Positions 1 to 10,015 are shown, counted from the stretch's first letter. The stretch: DNA of 64,000 bases from Microcoleus sp. bin38.metabat.b11b12b14.051 (GCF_013299165.1 NZ_JAAFKD010000001.1:62001-126000); one strand, 5' to 3'. The notes: a model not told the origin generated them from the letters alone. A program made the numbers and translations.

Positions 1-1
1 A

Positions 2-541
2 GAAGTTGAACACGTTACTTTATTTCCCCCCAGTATTGGTAGCACCTTAATGTTGAGCGTCGCATTAATCGGTTTAGCAACCACGCCACGCACGTTTACC
101 AGCCAGACAGCATTAGAACGAGGTCTCACCGAATCTCTGCCAATCACCAGACTGCAACCGCAAGAATTTCGCAATACTACAAAACCCGAAAAGCGATCGC
201 TCGTCGAATGGGTGCGGCTGTTAAATTTCAATCCCGAACCCGATACATACAGAGGTCAAAAAGTCAAGGTTCAAGGATTTGTAATTCACCCGCCCAACGT
301 AGCAGAACAATATCTGTGGATCGGGCGTTTTATCATTACCTGCTGCGCGGCGGACGCCTATCCGATCGGGTTGCCGGTAAAATTACCGATCGGTCAAAGC
401 CGCACCGCCTTTACCCCCGACACTTGGCTAGAAATAGAAGGAGAAACGATCGTAGAAGAACTGCAAGGCAAGCGCAAATTAATTATTCAAGCATCCTCCC
501 TCAAACCAATTTCCGAACCAAAAAACCCTTATGATTATTAG
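2..541 (+). CDS. TIGR03943/DUF1980-family protein, 5'-truncated by window edge
   Basis: The frame is open from base 2, so the start codon lies outside the window and only the C-terminal part is seen. The internal ATG at 50 is probably not the start, because the codons before it read as the end of a hydrophobic segment. The soluble part carries a Cys-Cys motif (CCAADAYPIG) inside an OB-like region, which is the signature I recognise from the TIGR03943/DUF1980 family. Members of that family have two N-terminal membrane helices and are often encoded next to a DUF318 permease, which would lie upstream, out of view. The biochemical role is not established. Family assignment is fairly firm, function unknown. 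Confidence 0.75.
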   Translation, partial: EVEHVTLFPPSIGSTLMLSVALIGLATTPRTFTSQTALERGLTESLPITRLQPQEFRNTTKPEKRSLVEWVRLLNFNPEPDTYRGQKVKVQGFVIHPPNVAEQYLWIGRFIITCCAADAYPIGLPVKLPIGQSRTAFTPDTWLEIEGETIVEELQGKRKLIIQASSLKPISEPKNPYDY

Positions 542-792
542 ACATGGTGCAAGGCAAGAGATTAAATTTTACCTTGTTGATTGTGGGATGGGTGTCCCGC
601 CAGTGTGCCAGTGTCATCTCGCGACATGAAATCTGTTGTATTTGAGATTGTGGGATTGGCCCGAAAGCCCGTCCTCCGTAAAAAATTAACACGCGGTAAA
701 GTCAGCTATAAAAGTAGTCGCAACATCCTGTAGGAGTTGCAGACAGCAGATTCAGCAACTAAACTCATAATTAGAAAATAAGTTCTCACTAT

Positions 793-2166
793 ATGTCATC
801 AGAAAAAAAATTAGCCATCAAAGGTGCTATCTGGACGATCGCCAGCTATGGAAGCAGTCAGGTGATCCGATTCGGTAGCAACCTAATCCTGACTCGCCTG
901 CTGTTACCTGAATTATTTGGTCTGATGGGCTTAGCCTACGTTTTCATCACAGGTGTCCACCTGTTCACAGACATAGGTTTGACCCCAAGCATCATCCAAA
1001 ACAAGCGTGGAGAAGAGCCAGAATTTCTCAACACGGCTTGGACAATGCAAATTATTCGCAGCTTCATTGTGTGGTTGTGTTTAATTGCAATCACCTGGCC
1101 CGTGGCTAATTTTTATGCAGAACCCCGTCTGCTGTGGTTGATTCCACTCATAAGTATAAATACCCTAATTGGAGGATTCAAATCCACTGCGGTAGCCAGT
1201 CTAGAACGCAAAATGACAGTCAAGCCAGTAGTAATTTTTGAGCTGGTGATACAGTTCGTTTCTACAGCCGTGATGGTTGTCTGGGCCTGGTTCGATCACA
1301 GCATCTGGGCAATCCTGGCCGGCGGCTTTTCTGGTTCTATAATTGAGTTAGTATGGAGCCATTTTTTAATTCCCGGCAAGTCTAACCGTTTCGCTTGGGA
1401 GCGATCGGCAGTTAAAGAAATATTTTCTTATGGAAAATGGATATTTCTGTCTACGATTTTATTTTTTCTGTGTTCTCAAGCCGACAGGCTAGTTCTAGGA
1501 AAAATATTTACTTTAACAATGTTAGGGATTTACGGCATCGCTTTTACCCTCGGCGATATGCCGCGCCAAGTCATCATCGCCGTCGCTAGCCGGGTGATTT
1601 TTCCGTCTATTTCTATGCTAGCAGAGCTGCCTCGTGAAGAATTGCGCGCCAAAATTCTCAAAAACCGCAACTTGATTCTGATACCTTTAGCCATAGGCTT
1701 AGCAATTTTTGTCAGCTTTGGAGATCAGCTAATATTACTACTCTACAGGAAAGAATATGTTGCAGCATCTTGGATGATGCCAATCTTGGCTTTAGGTATC
1801 TGGCACACAACTCTCCACAATTTGATGGGTTCCTGTTTGTTAGCTGTAGGAAAATCTCAATACGGAGCTATGGGTAATCTGGCGACTTTTTTGAGTATCA
1901 GCATCGGCATCCCGATCGGATATCATTTCATGGGGAATTTAGGGGCTGTGATTGCTGTAGCTGTCGGCGATATTCCTACTTATTTAGTAACTACCTACGG
2001 TCTTTGGAAAGAAGGGCTAACTTGTTTTTGGGAGGATGTCAAGCTGACAGCACTGTTTTTAGGGGTACTAGCAATCATACTTTTTGTGAGAATGTCTCTG
2101 GGTGGGGGGCTACCCATCAGCCACATCTCACCTAACGATCTAATCCCTATCAATAAACTATTCTAG
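793..2166 (+). CDS. Wzx-like oligosaccharide flippase (polysaccharide biosynthesis family)
   Basis: 457 residues with about 12 hydrophobic segments spread over the whole length and short charged loops. The N-terminal part (GAIWTIASYGSSQVIRFGSN, then LTRLLLPELFGLMGLA) is typical of the Wzx/RfbX flippases of the MATE-like fold, which move lipid-linked oligosaccharides across the inner membrane. Length fits the family. The start ATG at 793 has no strong Shine-Dalgarno sequence. A glycosyltransferase-like gene follows after 23 bases in the same direction, which supports a role in export of a surface polysaccharide. Substrate cannot be told from sequence. Confidence 0.85.
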   Translation: MSSEKKLAIKGAIWTIASYGSSQVIRFGSNLILTRLLLPELFGLMGLAYVFITGVHLFTDIGLTPSIIQNKRGEEPEFLNTAWTMQIIRSFIVWLCLIAITWPVANFYAEPRLLWLIPLISINTLIGGFKSTAVASLERKMTVKPVVIFELVIQFVSTAVMVVWAWFDHSIWAILAGGFSGSIIELVWSHFLIPGKSNRFAWERSAVKEIFSYGKWIFLSTILFFLCSQADRLVLGKIFTLTMLGIYGIAFTLGDMPRQVIIAVASRVIFPSISMLAELPREELRAKILKNRNLILIPLAIGLAIFVSFGDQLILLLYRKEYVAASWMMPILALGIWHTTLHNLMGSCLLAVGKSQYGAMGNLATFLSISIGIPIGYHFMGNLGAVIAVAVGDIPTYLVTTYGLWKEGLTCFWEDVKLTALFLGVLAIILFVRMSLGGGLPISHISPNDLIPINKLF

Positions 2167-2189
2167 TAAACAAAAAGGAGATTGTCTGT

Positions 2190-3173
2190 ATGTCAGAGGA
2201 CACTATAAAAAGAAAAGTAATACACTTTATTTTTTTACAAATGGCTTTGTTGCAAGAAATATCGCGAGTTGCCAGTAGGTACACTAAAATGATGTTTTTT
2301 TATCAAAGAAATAGCATCATAAATTTATTCAAAGAAAACGAACAGCCGGAAAAAGAACGGCCCAAAGTCTTTGCTGCTGTCGCACACATTACATCAGTTG
2401 AAGAATCTAACAATCCAGAAAAAGCCGCAGCAAAAATAGAGAGACTCAGGCACACAATAGATGGACTGTTGACGAGTTTTGCTCATTGCGACCTGAGTAT
2501 TGCGATCCAAACTCTACCGAACAGGCACGTTACAGCGTATTTACCTGAATATCAACTTAAGTGCATTCAGATACAAGAAGGCCCGGAATGCGACCCCATG
2601 TTTGTAGAGTTTAGACTTCAGGAAGAATTTGTCGAAAGAGTAGAAGAATTTGACTGGTTTTTATTCATAGAAGATGACATTGTTTTGTACGATTCTTTCA
2701 CTCTAGAAAAGTTAGAGAAATTTAACCAACAAAGCGGGTATGATAATGCTATTCTTTACCCAAACCGTTATGAAATGTATCAAGGAACCAAGAGATATAT
2801 TGATTTAACAATAGAGCAGCCCCTCTCCTGGAACCAGCTATCTAGTGTAGAGATAGAAGGTGTAAAATTTGCCGAGTTTAGCAACCCTCATGCAGCCGTT
2901 TACTGTTTGTCAAGAAAGCAGATGAAACATTGGATAAAATCAGGTCGCGTCTTCAAAAATTAAGTAGTGAATGTCGGGCCTTTAGAGAGTGCAGCAACTT
3001 TTTGTCTTTTGGAATGTTTCTCAATATATAAGCCTCACCCGTCAAACTTAAACTATTTTGAGGTCAGGCATTACGACAGCAAATATTCTAAGTTATATCC
3101 AGAACCGGAATCGCGTTTTACACTTTCAGCGGTTAATCATAGTCCCAAGACAGAAATTGTCCAGGATTCGTGA
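2190..3173 (+). pseudogene. Glycosyltransferase-like gene interrupted by one in-frame TAA
   Basis: A frame starts at ATG 2190 (AGGAG nine bases upstream) and runs 257 codons to TAA at 2961-2963. The same frame continues, without any shift, for another 70 codons to 3173. The continuation (GPLESAATFCLLECFSIYKP, then a NYFEVRHYDSKY segment) reads as a normal coding sequence, and I see no separate start signal for it. The N-terminal part carries an acidic FIEDDIVLYD motif, like the metal-binding EDD of nucleotide-sugar transferases. The simplest reading is one gene of about 327 codons split by a nonsense mutation. It follows the flippase directly. Alternatives are suppression of the stop, a sequencing error, or a functional 257-residue product. 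Confidence 0.7.
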
Positions 3174-3208
3174 AATTGCTCTAAGTAGGTCGTCATGATT
3201 ATTCGTAG

Positions 3209-3348
3209 GATGGGTAAAGCAGACTTGAATTGCAAGCATTAGCTTTGCAATCAGGAAATGGATCTGCGTTAAGAAGCGTTAAAAAGCCGTTTTCTCGAAT
3301 AGCATCAAAGATGTATGCAATTCAAGTCCAGCGACAGCGTTACCCATC
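3209..3348. repeat. Inverted-repeat element (about 140 bp) with 13-bp and 9-bp matching arms
   Basis: GATGGGTAA at 3209-3217 and GACTTGAATTGCA at 3222-3234 return as exact reverse complements, TGCAATTCAAGTC at 3316-3328 and TTACCCATC at 3340-3348, so the arms are nested and symmetric. This is the layout of a miniature inverted-repeat element or a long-stem intergenic palindrome. The spacer 3174-3594 around it holds no gene I believe. A 73-codon frame at 3315-3536 overlaps the palindrome and shows no recognisable protein character. Confidence 0.55.
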
Positions 3349-3594
3349 TAGCGATTAAAGAATTGGCGATTGGAGATTATGGGATTAAAAAGATAAAATC
3401 TCAAACAGTCCAGGACGCAAATGGTACAATGGTAGGGTACTCTACGATCGCCCAAACCTCTCTCGAACGAGCAAAATTGAGCCAGGACGCACCTGACAAG
3501 CTAAAATATAAAAGACAAAATCGGTTGATGCTGTAAAATTTGATAGGGAAAATTTGGCAGTTAATTTTCAGCAGAAACTAGGAGAGAAAGATTT

Positions 3595-5163
3595 GTGAGT
3601 ATTTTTAACAAAAAAATTAATCCTTCACCCTTCGCTATTCTGCCATTCAAGCAGCCGATCGACCGCGCGGCGATCGCCCTGATGCTCGTGCTGAGCCTCT
3701 TAGCGGGACTGTTGCTGCTCGGCGGCGATCGCACAGCACCCAGAGTGCGAGAATTTACCTGGGAAAACAAACAAATCGGCGCGGCAGATACCGGCTTTAT
3801 TCTCAACTTCTTTCGGCCGATGAACCACTCCACCGTCGAGGAAAACTTAAAGCTAGAACCGCCCCTCCCCGGTAAATTTAGCTGGGCCGGCCGCCGCATG
3901 GCTTACACTCTCCTAAATCCCGCTCCCTATGGCGTTACCTACACATTAAAACTCGCCGGAGCCACCGACAAGTATTTCGGAGACAACAACCAAAATAAAG
4001 GAACGCTAATTAAACCGTTTAGCAGTTCCTTTCGCAGTCGCGATCGAGCTTTTGCTTACATCGGCGTTCAAGGCGAAACAGAAAGCAGATTAATGCTAGT
4101 CAATGTCAGCAGCAGCGAATCCAAACCGATACCGCTGACTCCCAAAGATTTAGTCGTAACGGATTTTAAAGCCTATCCCAACAGCGATCGCATTTTATTC
4201 TCCGCCACAGATCGATCGATCGCCCGTACTGGCGGCACCCTAAATCAAGAACTATTTACAGTCACCACCGGCCTCAATCCCCAATCCCCCGGATCGGAAG
4301 CCCAACCACAACAGCCCGCAGGTAGAATCGACAAACTCTTAGACTCCAAAGATTACCAAAACCTCAAATTCGACCTCTCAGCCGACGGAAAAATCATCAT
4401 TGTCCAGCGCGTCAACCGCCGCAATCCCGGCGATTTCAGTCCTTGGATTTTGTCAGAAAAATTGCCGCCCAAAGCCTTGGAAAATCAACAAGGCGGAGAT
4501 TTTATGATTCGCCCCGACAGCAAATCGATGGTAATATCTCAAAAACAAGGATTAGCGATCGTCCCCCTCAAACCCGAAGCAGACCCAGTAGAATTTTTGC
4601 CAAAATACGAACAAGTATTGGGGATGGCCCGCGATAACTCCGCCGCCGCCTACGTTAAATACAACAGCGACTATACTCGATCGCTCTTTATCTTAGACAA
4701 CCAAGGTGCAGAACAAGAAATACTGCGTATTCCCGGCAGCATCATCGCCGTTTATTTCGACCCGCGCAAAAACAAAGACAACCAATTCCAGCGCCTCTAC
4801 TGCTTGTTAGCCGAACGCCTCAAAACAGACAGCTACAAAGAACAGCCTTTCATCGCCGCCATCGACCTCAAAAAAGAGGGCATCCGTTTAGTAGGAACCA
4901 TCAAACCGCTGCTAGTTTTGCCCAACCAGTTAGATACCCAAATCAGTTTATCGCCCGACGGACTGGCATTAATTTTCGACCAATCAGTCACATCAGCAAA
5001 ACCCACAGCAGCAGACACTCCCCGCAATGACAGCGGACAGTCGATCGCCAGCAGCCGCCTCTGGCTGTTACCTTTATTAGAAATACCCGCAGACAACTCT
5101 CCGGCAAAAGTACAGCCAGAAGAACTTCCCTTTGCGGGCTATCATCCCCGCTGGCTTCCCTAA
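3595..5163 (+). CDS. Membrane-anchored protein with bacterial Ig-like domain and propeller-like repeats
   Basis: GTG start at 3595, preceded by AGGAGAG eight bases upstream. The 522-residue product has one N-terminal membrane helix (about residues 26-44, ALMLVLSLLAGLLLLGG) and a long periplasmic part. Residues about 55-150 resemble Ig-like domains of the Big_5 kind (TGFILNFFRPMNHSTVEENL). The rest has WD/TolB-like strands with repeated D-x-R/S positions that suggest a beta-propeller. Such proteins occur widely in cyanobacteria without known function. No enzyme motif is visible. Stand-alone transcription unit as far as I can see. Confidence 0.7.
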   Translation: MSIFNKKINPSPFAILPFKQPIDRAAIALMLVLSLLAGLLLLGGDRTAPRVREFTWENKQIGAADTGFILNFFRPMNHSTVEENLKLEPPLPGKFSWAGRRMAYTLLNPAPYGVTYTLKLAGATDKYFGDNNQNKGTLIKPFSSSFRSRDRAFAYIGVQGETESRLMLVNVSSSESKPIPLTPKDLVVTDFKAYPNSDRILFSATDRSIARTGGTLNQELFTVTTGLNPQSPGSEAQPQQPAGRIDKLLDSKDYQNLKFDLSADGKIIIVQRVNRRNPGDFSPWILSEKLPPKALENQQGGDFMIRPDSKSMVISQKQGLAIVPLKPEADPVEFLPKYEQVLGMARDNSAAAYVKYNSDYTRSLFILDNQGAEQEILRIPGSIIAVYFDPRKNKDNQFQRLYCLLAERLKTDSYKEQPFIAAIDLKKEGIRLVGTIKPLLVLPNQLDTQISLSPDGLALIFDQSVTSAKPTAADTPRNDSGQSIASSRLWLLPLLEIPADNSPAKVQPEELPFAGYHPRWLP

Positions 5164-5855
5164 ATCAATTTTCCATTTTCGATGATTAGCGATCTTGCTA
5201 AATATTAATCAGTAATACCAATTTCAAAATATAATGCAGCTCTAGGGAAGCTCCAAACGCGAGGCTCTCAATCAATGCAAAAAAGTATTGTTTAACACCT
5301 TGCCAGCGTCCTCCCGGAGCGATTATTATATAACGCAGGTTCGGGGAAGATGCTGGTACTACAAATCCTCGCCCGCAGGTGCTCCCGATCCGAAACCTTA
5401 TCCAGTAACATATCCCCGCTCTCAAACCGCGCCCGCGGGCTGTTGAAATGCGCTTGTAGCACACCTACTTTTACAGTCGCACGCGCACATTTTCTCAGAA
5501 AACTCGATTTTACGAGTAGATTTTTCGTTCCAAACCTCTGATTTTCATAGAAACCAGGTTTCCGAACACAAGTTCTCTATTAAATCCGCAAGCGTCAGTC
5601 CTAGGAGGGTGGATTTTAGATTTTATATTGAGCCATACTGGTAAATATCAAAAACTGGAGCATCTGTGCAAAAACTATAAAAGTGCGAGGGCTCGGGTTC
5701 GCTTTCGGTTGTCAGAGACTCGATCGCCACCACGCTCGCACTCCGACAAAAATCTATTTTTACAAGCATGAGATGCTCCGTCAAAAACTTTGAAACTAAC
5801 CAGCCCAGCCTGCAATCTCAAACCTAAAACATCAAACCCAACATCTAAAATTTCC
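5164..5855. other. Spacer without a convincing gene
   Basis: About 690 bases. Short frames exist on both strands but lack start signals and protein character. A GAAACCAGGTTTCC palindrome lies near 5549-5562, and a TTTAGATTTTATA stretch near 5615. I see no RNA gene or clear terminator. Confidence 0.4.
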
Positions 5856-6422
5856 ATGACTCCCGACGAAATTACACACACCCTAAAAGACCTATTTGGC
5901 GAAATAGTTGAGCAGCCAGCCCCAACTTCTTGGCAGGTACAAACCCCGAAATTTCGCCTGTTAGTGCTGCTTTCAGAAGACGGCAGTTGGCTGCGGATTT
6001 TGCTACCCATCGCCGATTCGCAGGAAGCTCAACCGTTTTTTGACCGACTGCTAGAAGCTAACTTTGACACCACCCTCGAAACTCGCTACGCCCTACATCA
6101 AAACGTTTTGTGGGGAGTATTTCAGCACAGTTGTCCCACACTCACCGCCGCAGATTTCTCGGCTGCTGTCACCAGACTGCTGGCTTTGCAAGAGCGAGGT
6201 TTGTCCGACTTTTTCGGAGATTTAATCGAAAGCCGCATCCGTCAAATTATCAAAGCTGCCAAGATGCAGGGACAGTCGGTGGAAACTACCCTTCAGACTT
6301 TAGACCGTTTCTACGCAGAGGGATTGATGGGCGAAATGGAACTCGGGCGAGAGTCTCGCGAACAGACTCTTGCCACTTGGCGCTATCAGCTAGAACGCCT
6401 CTGGCCGGAGGTAGAACCATGA
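5856..6422 (+). CDS. Conserved protein with an apparent secretion-chaperone/YbjN-like N-terminal fold
   Basis: The frame is open from 5790, but residues before the ATG at 5856 (MTPDEITHTLKDLFGEI) are unlike a folded domain, so I place the start there, giving 188 residues. The first about 120 residues alternate amphipathic strands and helices (WLRILLPIADSQEAQPFFDR) in the way of type III chaperone/YbjN-like proteins. The C-terminal part is helical and charged. This assignment rests on pattern only. No neighbour gives a function; both flanking spacers exceed 500 bases. Confidence 0.65.
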   Translation: MTPDEITHTLKDLFGEIVEQPAPTSWQVQTPKFRLLVLLSEDGSWLRILLPIADSQEAQPFFDRLLEANFDTTLETRYALHQNVLWGVFQHSCPTLTAADFSAAVTRLLALQERGLSDFFGDLIESRIRQIIKAAKMQGQSVETTLQTLDRFYAEGLMGEMELGRESREQTLATWRYQLERLWPEVEP

Positions 6423-6994
6423 AACGATTTGAGATTTGAGATTTGAGATTTGAGATTGCAAATTGCAGATTGTAGATTGTAGCCGGCAGATTGCAGACTG
6501 TAGTAGGAGTTCGGAAGTTCCTTAAATTTGCCTTATTGGTTAAATGCGTTACTGTCGGCAGATTTTTGCCTCCACCCGAGTCTTGACCGTTTTACTCTCA
6601 AGTCTCTGAGACGATCGCCAATCCGGGCCATCCATCCCTCGAAGGGTGCCCGTATATTTACCAGTAACCCGCGAGCTGCTGTCCCATTCCCTACCTAAAG
6701 CTAGAAAAGCGTATAAAACATCACACAAATCCCTTGAGATATTTTTCAGATTTTCGGAAAACACGCGATCGCAAGGTATATCATGGTAAAAAGTTGACAG
6801 CAGAGCTCCGTAAGTTCCACGAAAGCTTGGATCGTTTAACATTTGTTTAGAAACCAAATCTATAGCAGAGAATGCCAGAGCGATCGGGTTTCGCCAGCGG
6901 GTGCTGTAGAAATTTGACAAATTAGCAAATACCCACTCCCTATTAATATCAACTCAATTTATCCATCAATACAACTTTAACAGGAGTTCCATCT
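6423..6994. other. Spacer with a short GATTTGA tandem run
   Basis: Positions 6424-6480 hold repeats of GATTTGA and GATTGTA type. A minus-strand frame at 6549-6920 (123 codons, TTG start) exists, but I see no ribosome binding site and no recognisable domain, so I do not call it a gene. AGGAG of the next gene lies at about 6980. Confidence 0.4.
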
Positions 6995-8350
6995 ATGTTT
7001 GCTGTGCATGAGATTAGCTCGGAGTTATCAGTGTTGCATATACCTGAGATTTGTACTTGGAATATATCCTTAGAATCAACTCTTCTAGACCTGCCTCTCT
7101 ACAACTGCCAAATAGAATTAACTCAACAGGCGAAAGAAGTAGCAAAGGCTTTTGAAGAAAATTCTATGCTTCCAGGCGTCATTTTGACAGATAGAGGTAA
7201 TTTTGTCGGTATACTATCCAGGCGTCTATTTTTTGAAAGAGTTAACCGCCGCTACGGATTAGAAATGTTTTTCAAGCGACCGATAGAGGTACTGTACAGG
7301 TTCTCCAAACAAGACGTGTTCGTGCTTCCCGGCAATAAATTAATAGTAGAAGCCGCCCAGGAATCGCTTTACAGGTCAGCAGAATTAGTTTACGAACCCG
7401 TAGTAGTCGAAGTGGCGCCAGGGAGTTACAAACTGTTAGACGTACACCAATTAATGGTAGCTCAAGGTAGAATTCACCAATTAACAAATAAGCTGCTGCA
7501 AAAACAAACACAAGCCAAACTCATCCAAACCGAAAAAATGGCTAGTTTGGGGAAAATTGTAGCAGGTGTAGCCCACGAAATCAGAAATCCGCTTAACTGT
7601 ATTTGGGGGAATTTGACTTTTCTGCTATCCTATTTTGAAAACTTGCTGCAACTAATGTCGGCTTATGAAGAAGAATATTCAGAAATATCTCCGCGAATAA
7701 ATGCTCTCAAAGAAGAAATAGAATTTGATTTTTTACAAGAAGATTTGCCTGTCACCTTAGAAGGGATGAAGTTGGGAGCCACGCAATTGCTAAAAATAGT
7801 GAACGGGCTGCACCACTTCTCTCACATGGACGAAACAAAGCCAGTGGATACAGACATTCACGAAAGCATCGAAATTACACTGTTGATTCTGAAAAACCGC
7901 TTTAAAAATAGCATAGAAGTGGTTAAAAATTACGGCGAACTGCCCCTAGTTAGAGGCTACTCAGGCCAGTTGAGCCAGGTGTTTTTGAATTTGTTAGTTA
8001 ACGCTATAGACGCCCTGACAGAGCACGCAGCCGATCGAGAAATACAGGCCCAGCCCCCGGACAACTGGCAGCCCCAAATCGAAATTACTACTAAAGTGGT
8101 AGAAACCGCAGAGGGCAAGTGGGCCGCCATTGGGATAGCGGATAACGGGCCCGGCGTTTCCCTACAAAATCAGCAACACATATTTGACACCTTTTTTACC
8201 ACAAAACCAGCAGGGAAAGGCAGCGGTATGGGGCTGGCGATCAGCCATCAAATTGTCACAGAAAAGCACGGCGGCCAACTCAAATTGCGATCGCACCCAG
8301 GCGAAAACACCAAATTTGAAATCCTCCTGCCCATAGTTAGCAAAACATGA
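6995..8350 (+). CDS. Soluble sensor histidine kinase
   Basis: 451 residues, ATG start with AGGAG nine bases upstream. The N-terminal half (to about 170) has no membrane helix and resembles a degenerate CBS-pair-like sensor (LPGVILTDRGNFVGILSRR). A coiled linker leads to the H box GVAHEIRNPL with His194 as the likely phosphate acceptor. The catalytic domain is complete: N box QLSQVFLNLLVNAIDAL, G1 IADNGPGV, F box IFDTFFTTKP and G2 GKGSGMGLAIS. No receiver domain or response regulator is adjacent, so the partner is encoded elsewhere. A degenerate paralogue follows 113 bases downstream. Confidence 0.88.
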   Translation: MFAVHEISSELSVLHIPEICTWNISLESTLLDLPLYNCQIELTQQAKEVAKAFEENSMLPGVILTDRGNFVGILSRRLFFERVNRRYGLEMFFKRPIEVLYRFSKQDVFVLPGNKLIVEAAQESLYRSAELVYEPVVVEVAPGSYKLLDVHQLMVAQGRIHQLTNKLLQKQTQAKLIQTEKMASLGKIVAGVAHEIRNPLNCIWGNLTFLLSYFENLLQLMSAYEEEYSEISPRINALKEEIEFDFLQEDLPVTLEGMKLGATQLLKIVNGLHHFSHMDETKPVDTDIHESIEITLLILKNRFKNSIEVVKNYGELPLVRGYSGQLSQVFLNLLVNAIDALTEHAADREIQAQPPDNWQPQIEITTKVVETAEGKWAAIGIADNGPGVSLQNQQHIFDTFFTTKPAGKGSGMGLAISHQIVTEKHGGQLKLRSHPGENTKFEILLPIVSKT

Positions 8351-8463
8351 TTAACTCAAGGACAGTCTTCAAATTCGCTCACAAAAGTACAACGATCCGC
8401 TAACTTAGTAGTAGATTTTCATTTCACCTCGACGAGCGGGTGTTTCGGTAACTCAAAGTTATA

Positions 8464-9840
8464 GTGGCAAATACATTCAGTTCCAAACTACTTGGGCCTT
8501 CACTCTCCGAAGGCAGCCATCAAGATTTGTCCCTAGAGTCCACCCTCCGGGATTTGCCCCTGTATGATTTTCAGGTAAAATCGAGCTGCTTGGCCGTCGC
8601 AGTTGCCGAAATATTTGAACAGCATCCCTTTCTGCCAGGAGCCGTCTTGCTAGAAGAAGGAGAGTTTGCTGGCATGATATCCCGCAGGCAACTGCTGGAA
8701 TATTTGCTCAAACCCCATGGGCCCGAGCTATTTTTGCACCTGCCGCTGAAAGTTCTTTACAGTTACGCTCGCGTTGAAGTATTATTGCTGGCAGAAAGCA
8801 CAACCATTTTGACAGGGGCTCAACAAGCTCTGCGCCGATCGCCCGAATTGCAATCAGAACCGATCGTCGTCCAAATCGACAGCCAATCTTATCGACTCCT
8901 AGATCCTCACGCACTAAACATCGCCTACTGGCAAATTCGTGGCATAGAAACTCAAGTTCGCTACGAAAGAGCCCAAACCCAAATGATTCAAAGCGAAAAA
9001 ATGGCTAGTTTAGGCCGTTTAGTCAACGGAGTCGCCCACGAAATTTTAGATCCGGTAGGGTTTATTTGGGGAAATTTAACCTACGTCAGCGACTACAGCA
9101 AAAACTTAATGGAATTGCTCTGTGTTTACGACGCCCACTGTACCGAACCCCCGCCAGAAATAGCGCGGCTCAAAGAAGAAATAGACTATGACTTTTTGCA
9201 AAACGATTTCCTGCGAACAGTGGCCAGCATCAAAGCCGGAGCGGAACGTTTGAGCAAATTGGCAAGCAGCTTGCAAAACTTCTGCCACATCGACGATGTT
9301 TATCCAAAACCTGCCGACTTGCACGCCAACATAGACGGCATACTGTTGCTGCTCAAAAGTCGTTTAACAAGGGAAATCAAAGTAGTGAAACACTACGGCT
9401 ACCTGCCACCAATCCCGTGCTATGTAGGACAGCTCAACCAAGTATTTATGAATATTTTGACCAACGCCATTAATACACTAATTAATGAAGCAGTCGGTCA
9501 AGAATTGGCGAAAGAGTTCAATAGCGGAGGGATCAGAGACTTCGAGCGCCAGCCTCAAATTGACATTACAACTCAAGTATGCTGTCCCGAACCTGCGATC
9601 GACTTAGACAAACTTCACGAGCGCTGGGTTTCGATTCGCATAGCAGATAACGGACAAGGAATGTCACCCAACAAGTACAAAAAAATCTTAGAATCCTTCT
9701 CAACCGAAAAACGCGCCCTCAAAGAAACCAGCTTAGCTGTCAGCTATCAAATCGTGACGGGGAAACACGGCGGCGCCTTCAGAATGCGATCGGAATTAGG
9801 CATCGGCACCGAATTTGAAATCCTGTTACCGTTAGCTTAA
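8464..9840 (+). CDS. Histidine-kinase paralogue with degenerate H box and ATP lid
   Basis: 458 residues from a GTG start; the frame aligns with the preceding kinase along its whole length (shared SLESTLxDLPLY at the N-terminus, then the same sensor, linker and catalytic core), so the pair arose by tandem duplication. His192 is kept, but the box reads AHEILDP instead of HEIRNP. The N box (QLNQVFMNILTNAINTL) and G1 (IADNGQGM) are intact. The F and G2 boxes are not: where the first kinase has GKGSGMGLAIS this one has ALKETSLAVS and is two residues shorter. ATP-lid function is therefore doubtful. It may be a regulatory pseudokinase or a heterodimer partner. Confidence 0.82.
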   Translation: MANTFSSKLLGPSLSEGSHQDLSLESTLRDLPLYDFQVKSSCLAVAVAEIFEQHPFLPGAVLLEEGEFAGMISRRQLLEYLLKPHGPELFLHLPLKVLYSYARVEVLLLAESTTILTGAQQALRRSPELQSEPIVVQIDSQSYRLLDPHALNIAYWQIRGIETQVRYERAQTQMIQSEKMASLGRLVNGVAHEILDPVGFIWGNLTYVSDYSKNLMELLCVYDAHCTEPPPEIARLKEEIDYDFLQNDFLRTVASIKAGAERLSKLASSLQNFCHIDDVYPKPADLHANIDGILLLLKSRLTREIKVVKHYGYLPPIPCYVGQLNQVFMNILTNAINTLINEAVGQELAKEFNSGGIRDFERQPQIDITTQVCCPEPAIDLDKLHERWVSIRIADNGQGMSPNKYKKILESFSTEKRALKETSLAVSYQIVTGKHGGAFRMRSELGIGTEFEILLPLA

Positions 9841-10015
9841 AGAAGGAAGAAGTCATTAGTCAGTAGTCATTAGTCAGTAGTTATTGGTTATTAGTTATTA
9901 ATTATTATGAAAAATACTGCTACATATAAATTAGAGGCAATCTTCTGCAGGGAAACGGCAATGCTGTGTCCCTACCTGAAAACTGCTGTAACAGTCAACA
10001 GTCAACAGTCAACAG
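9841..10015. repeat. Short heptamer-type repeats (AGTCATT and AGTCAAC runs)
   Basis: The spacer between the convergent kinase and channel genes carries about four AGTCATT/AGTTATT units near 9852-9905 and four CAGTCAA units near 9994-10019. These resemble the short tandem repeats seen elsewhere in the window (14.0, 14.2, 21.4, 21.9 and 52.8 kb). Confidence 0.6.

Noticed and set aside
3315-3536. Small gene of 73 codons
   Set aside because: It begins within an inverted-repeat element and has no ribosome binding site or recognisable pattern.
6549-6920. Minus-strand 123-codon gene with TTG start
   Set aside because: No ribosome binding site and no domain; it could be real, but I cannot support it.
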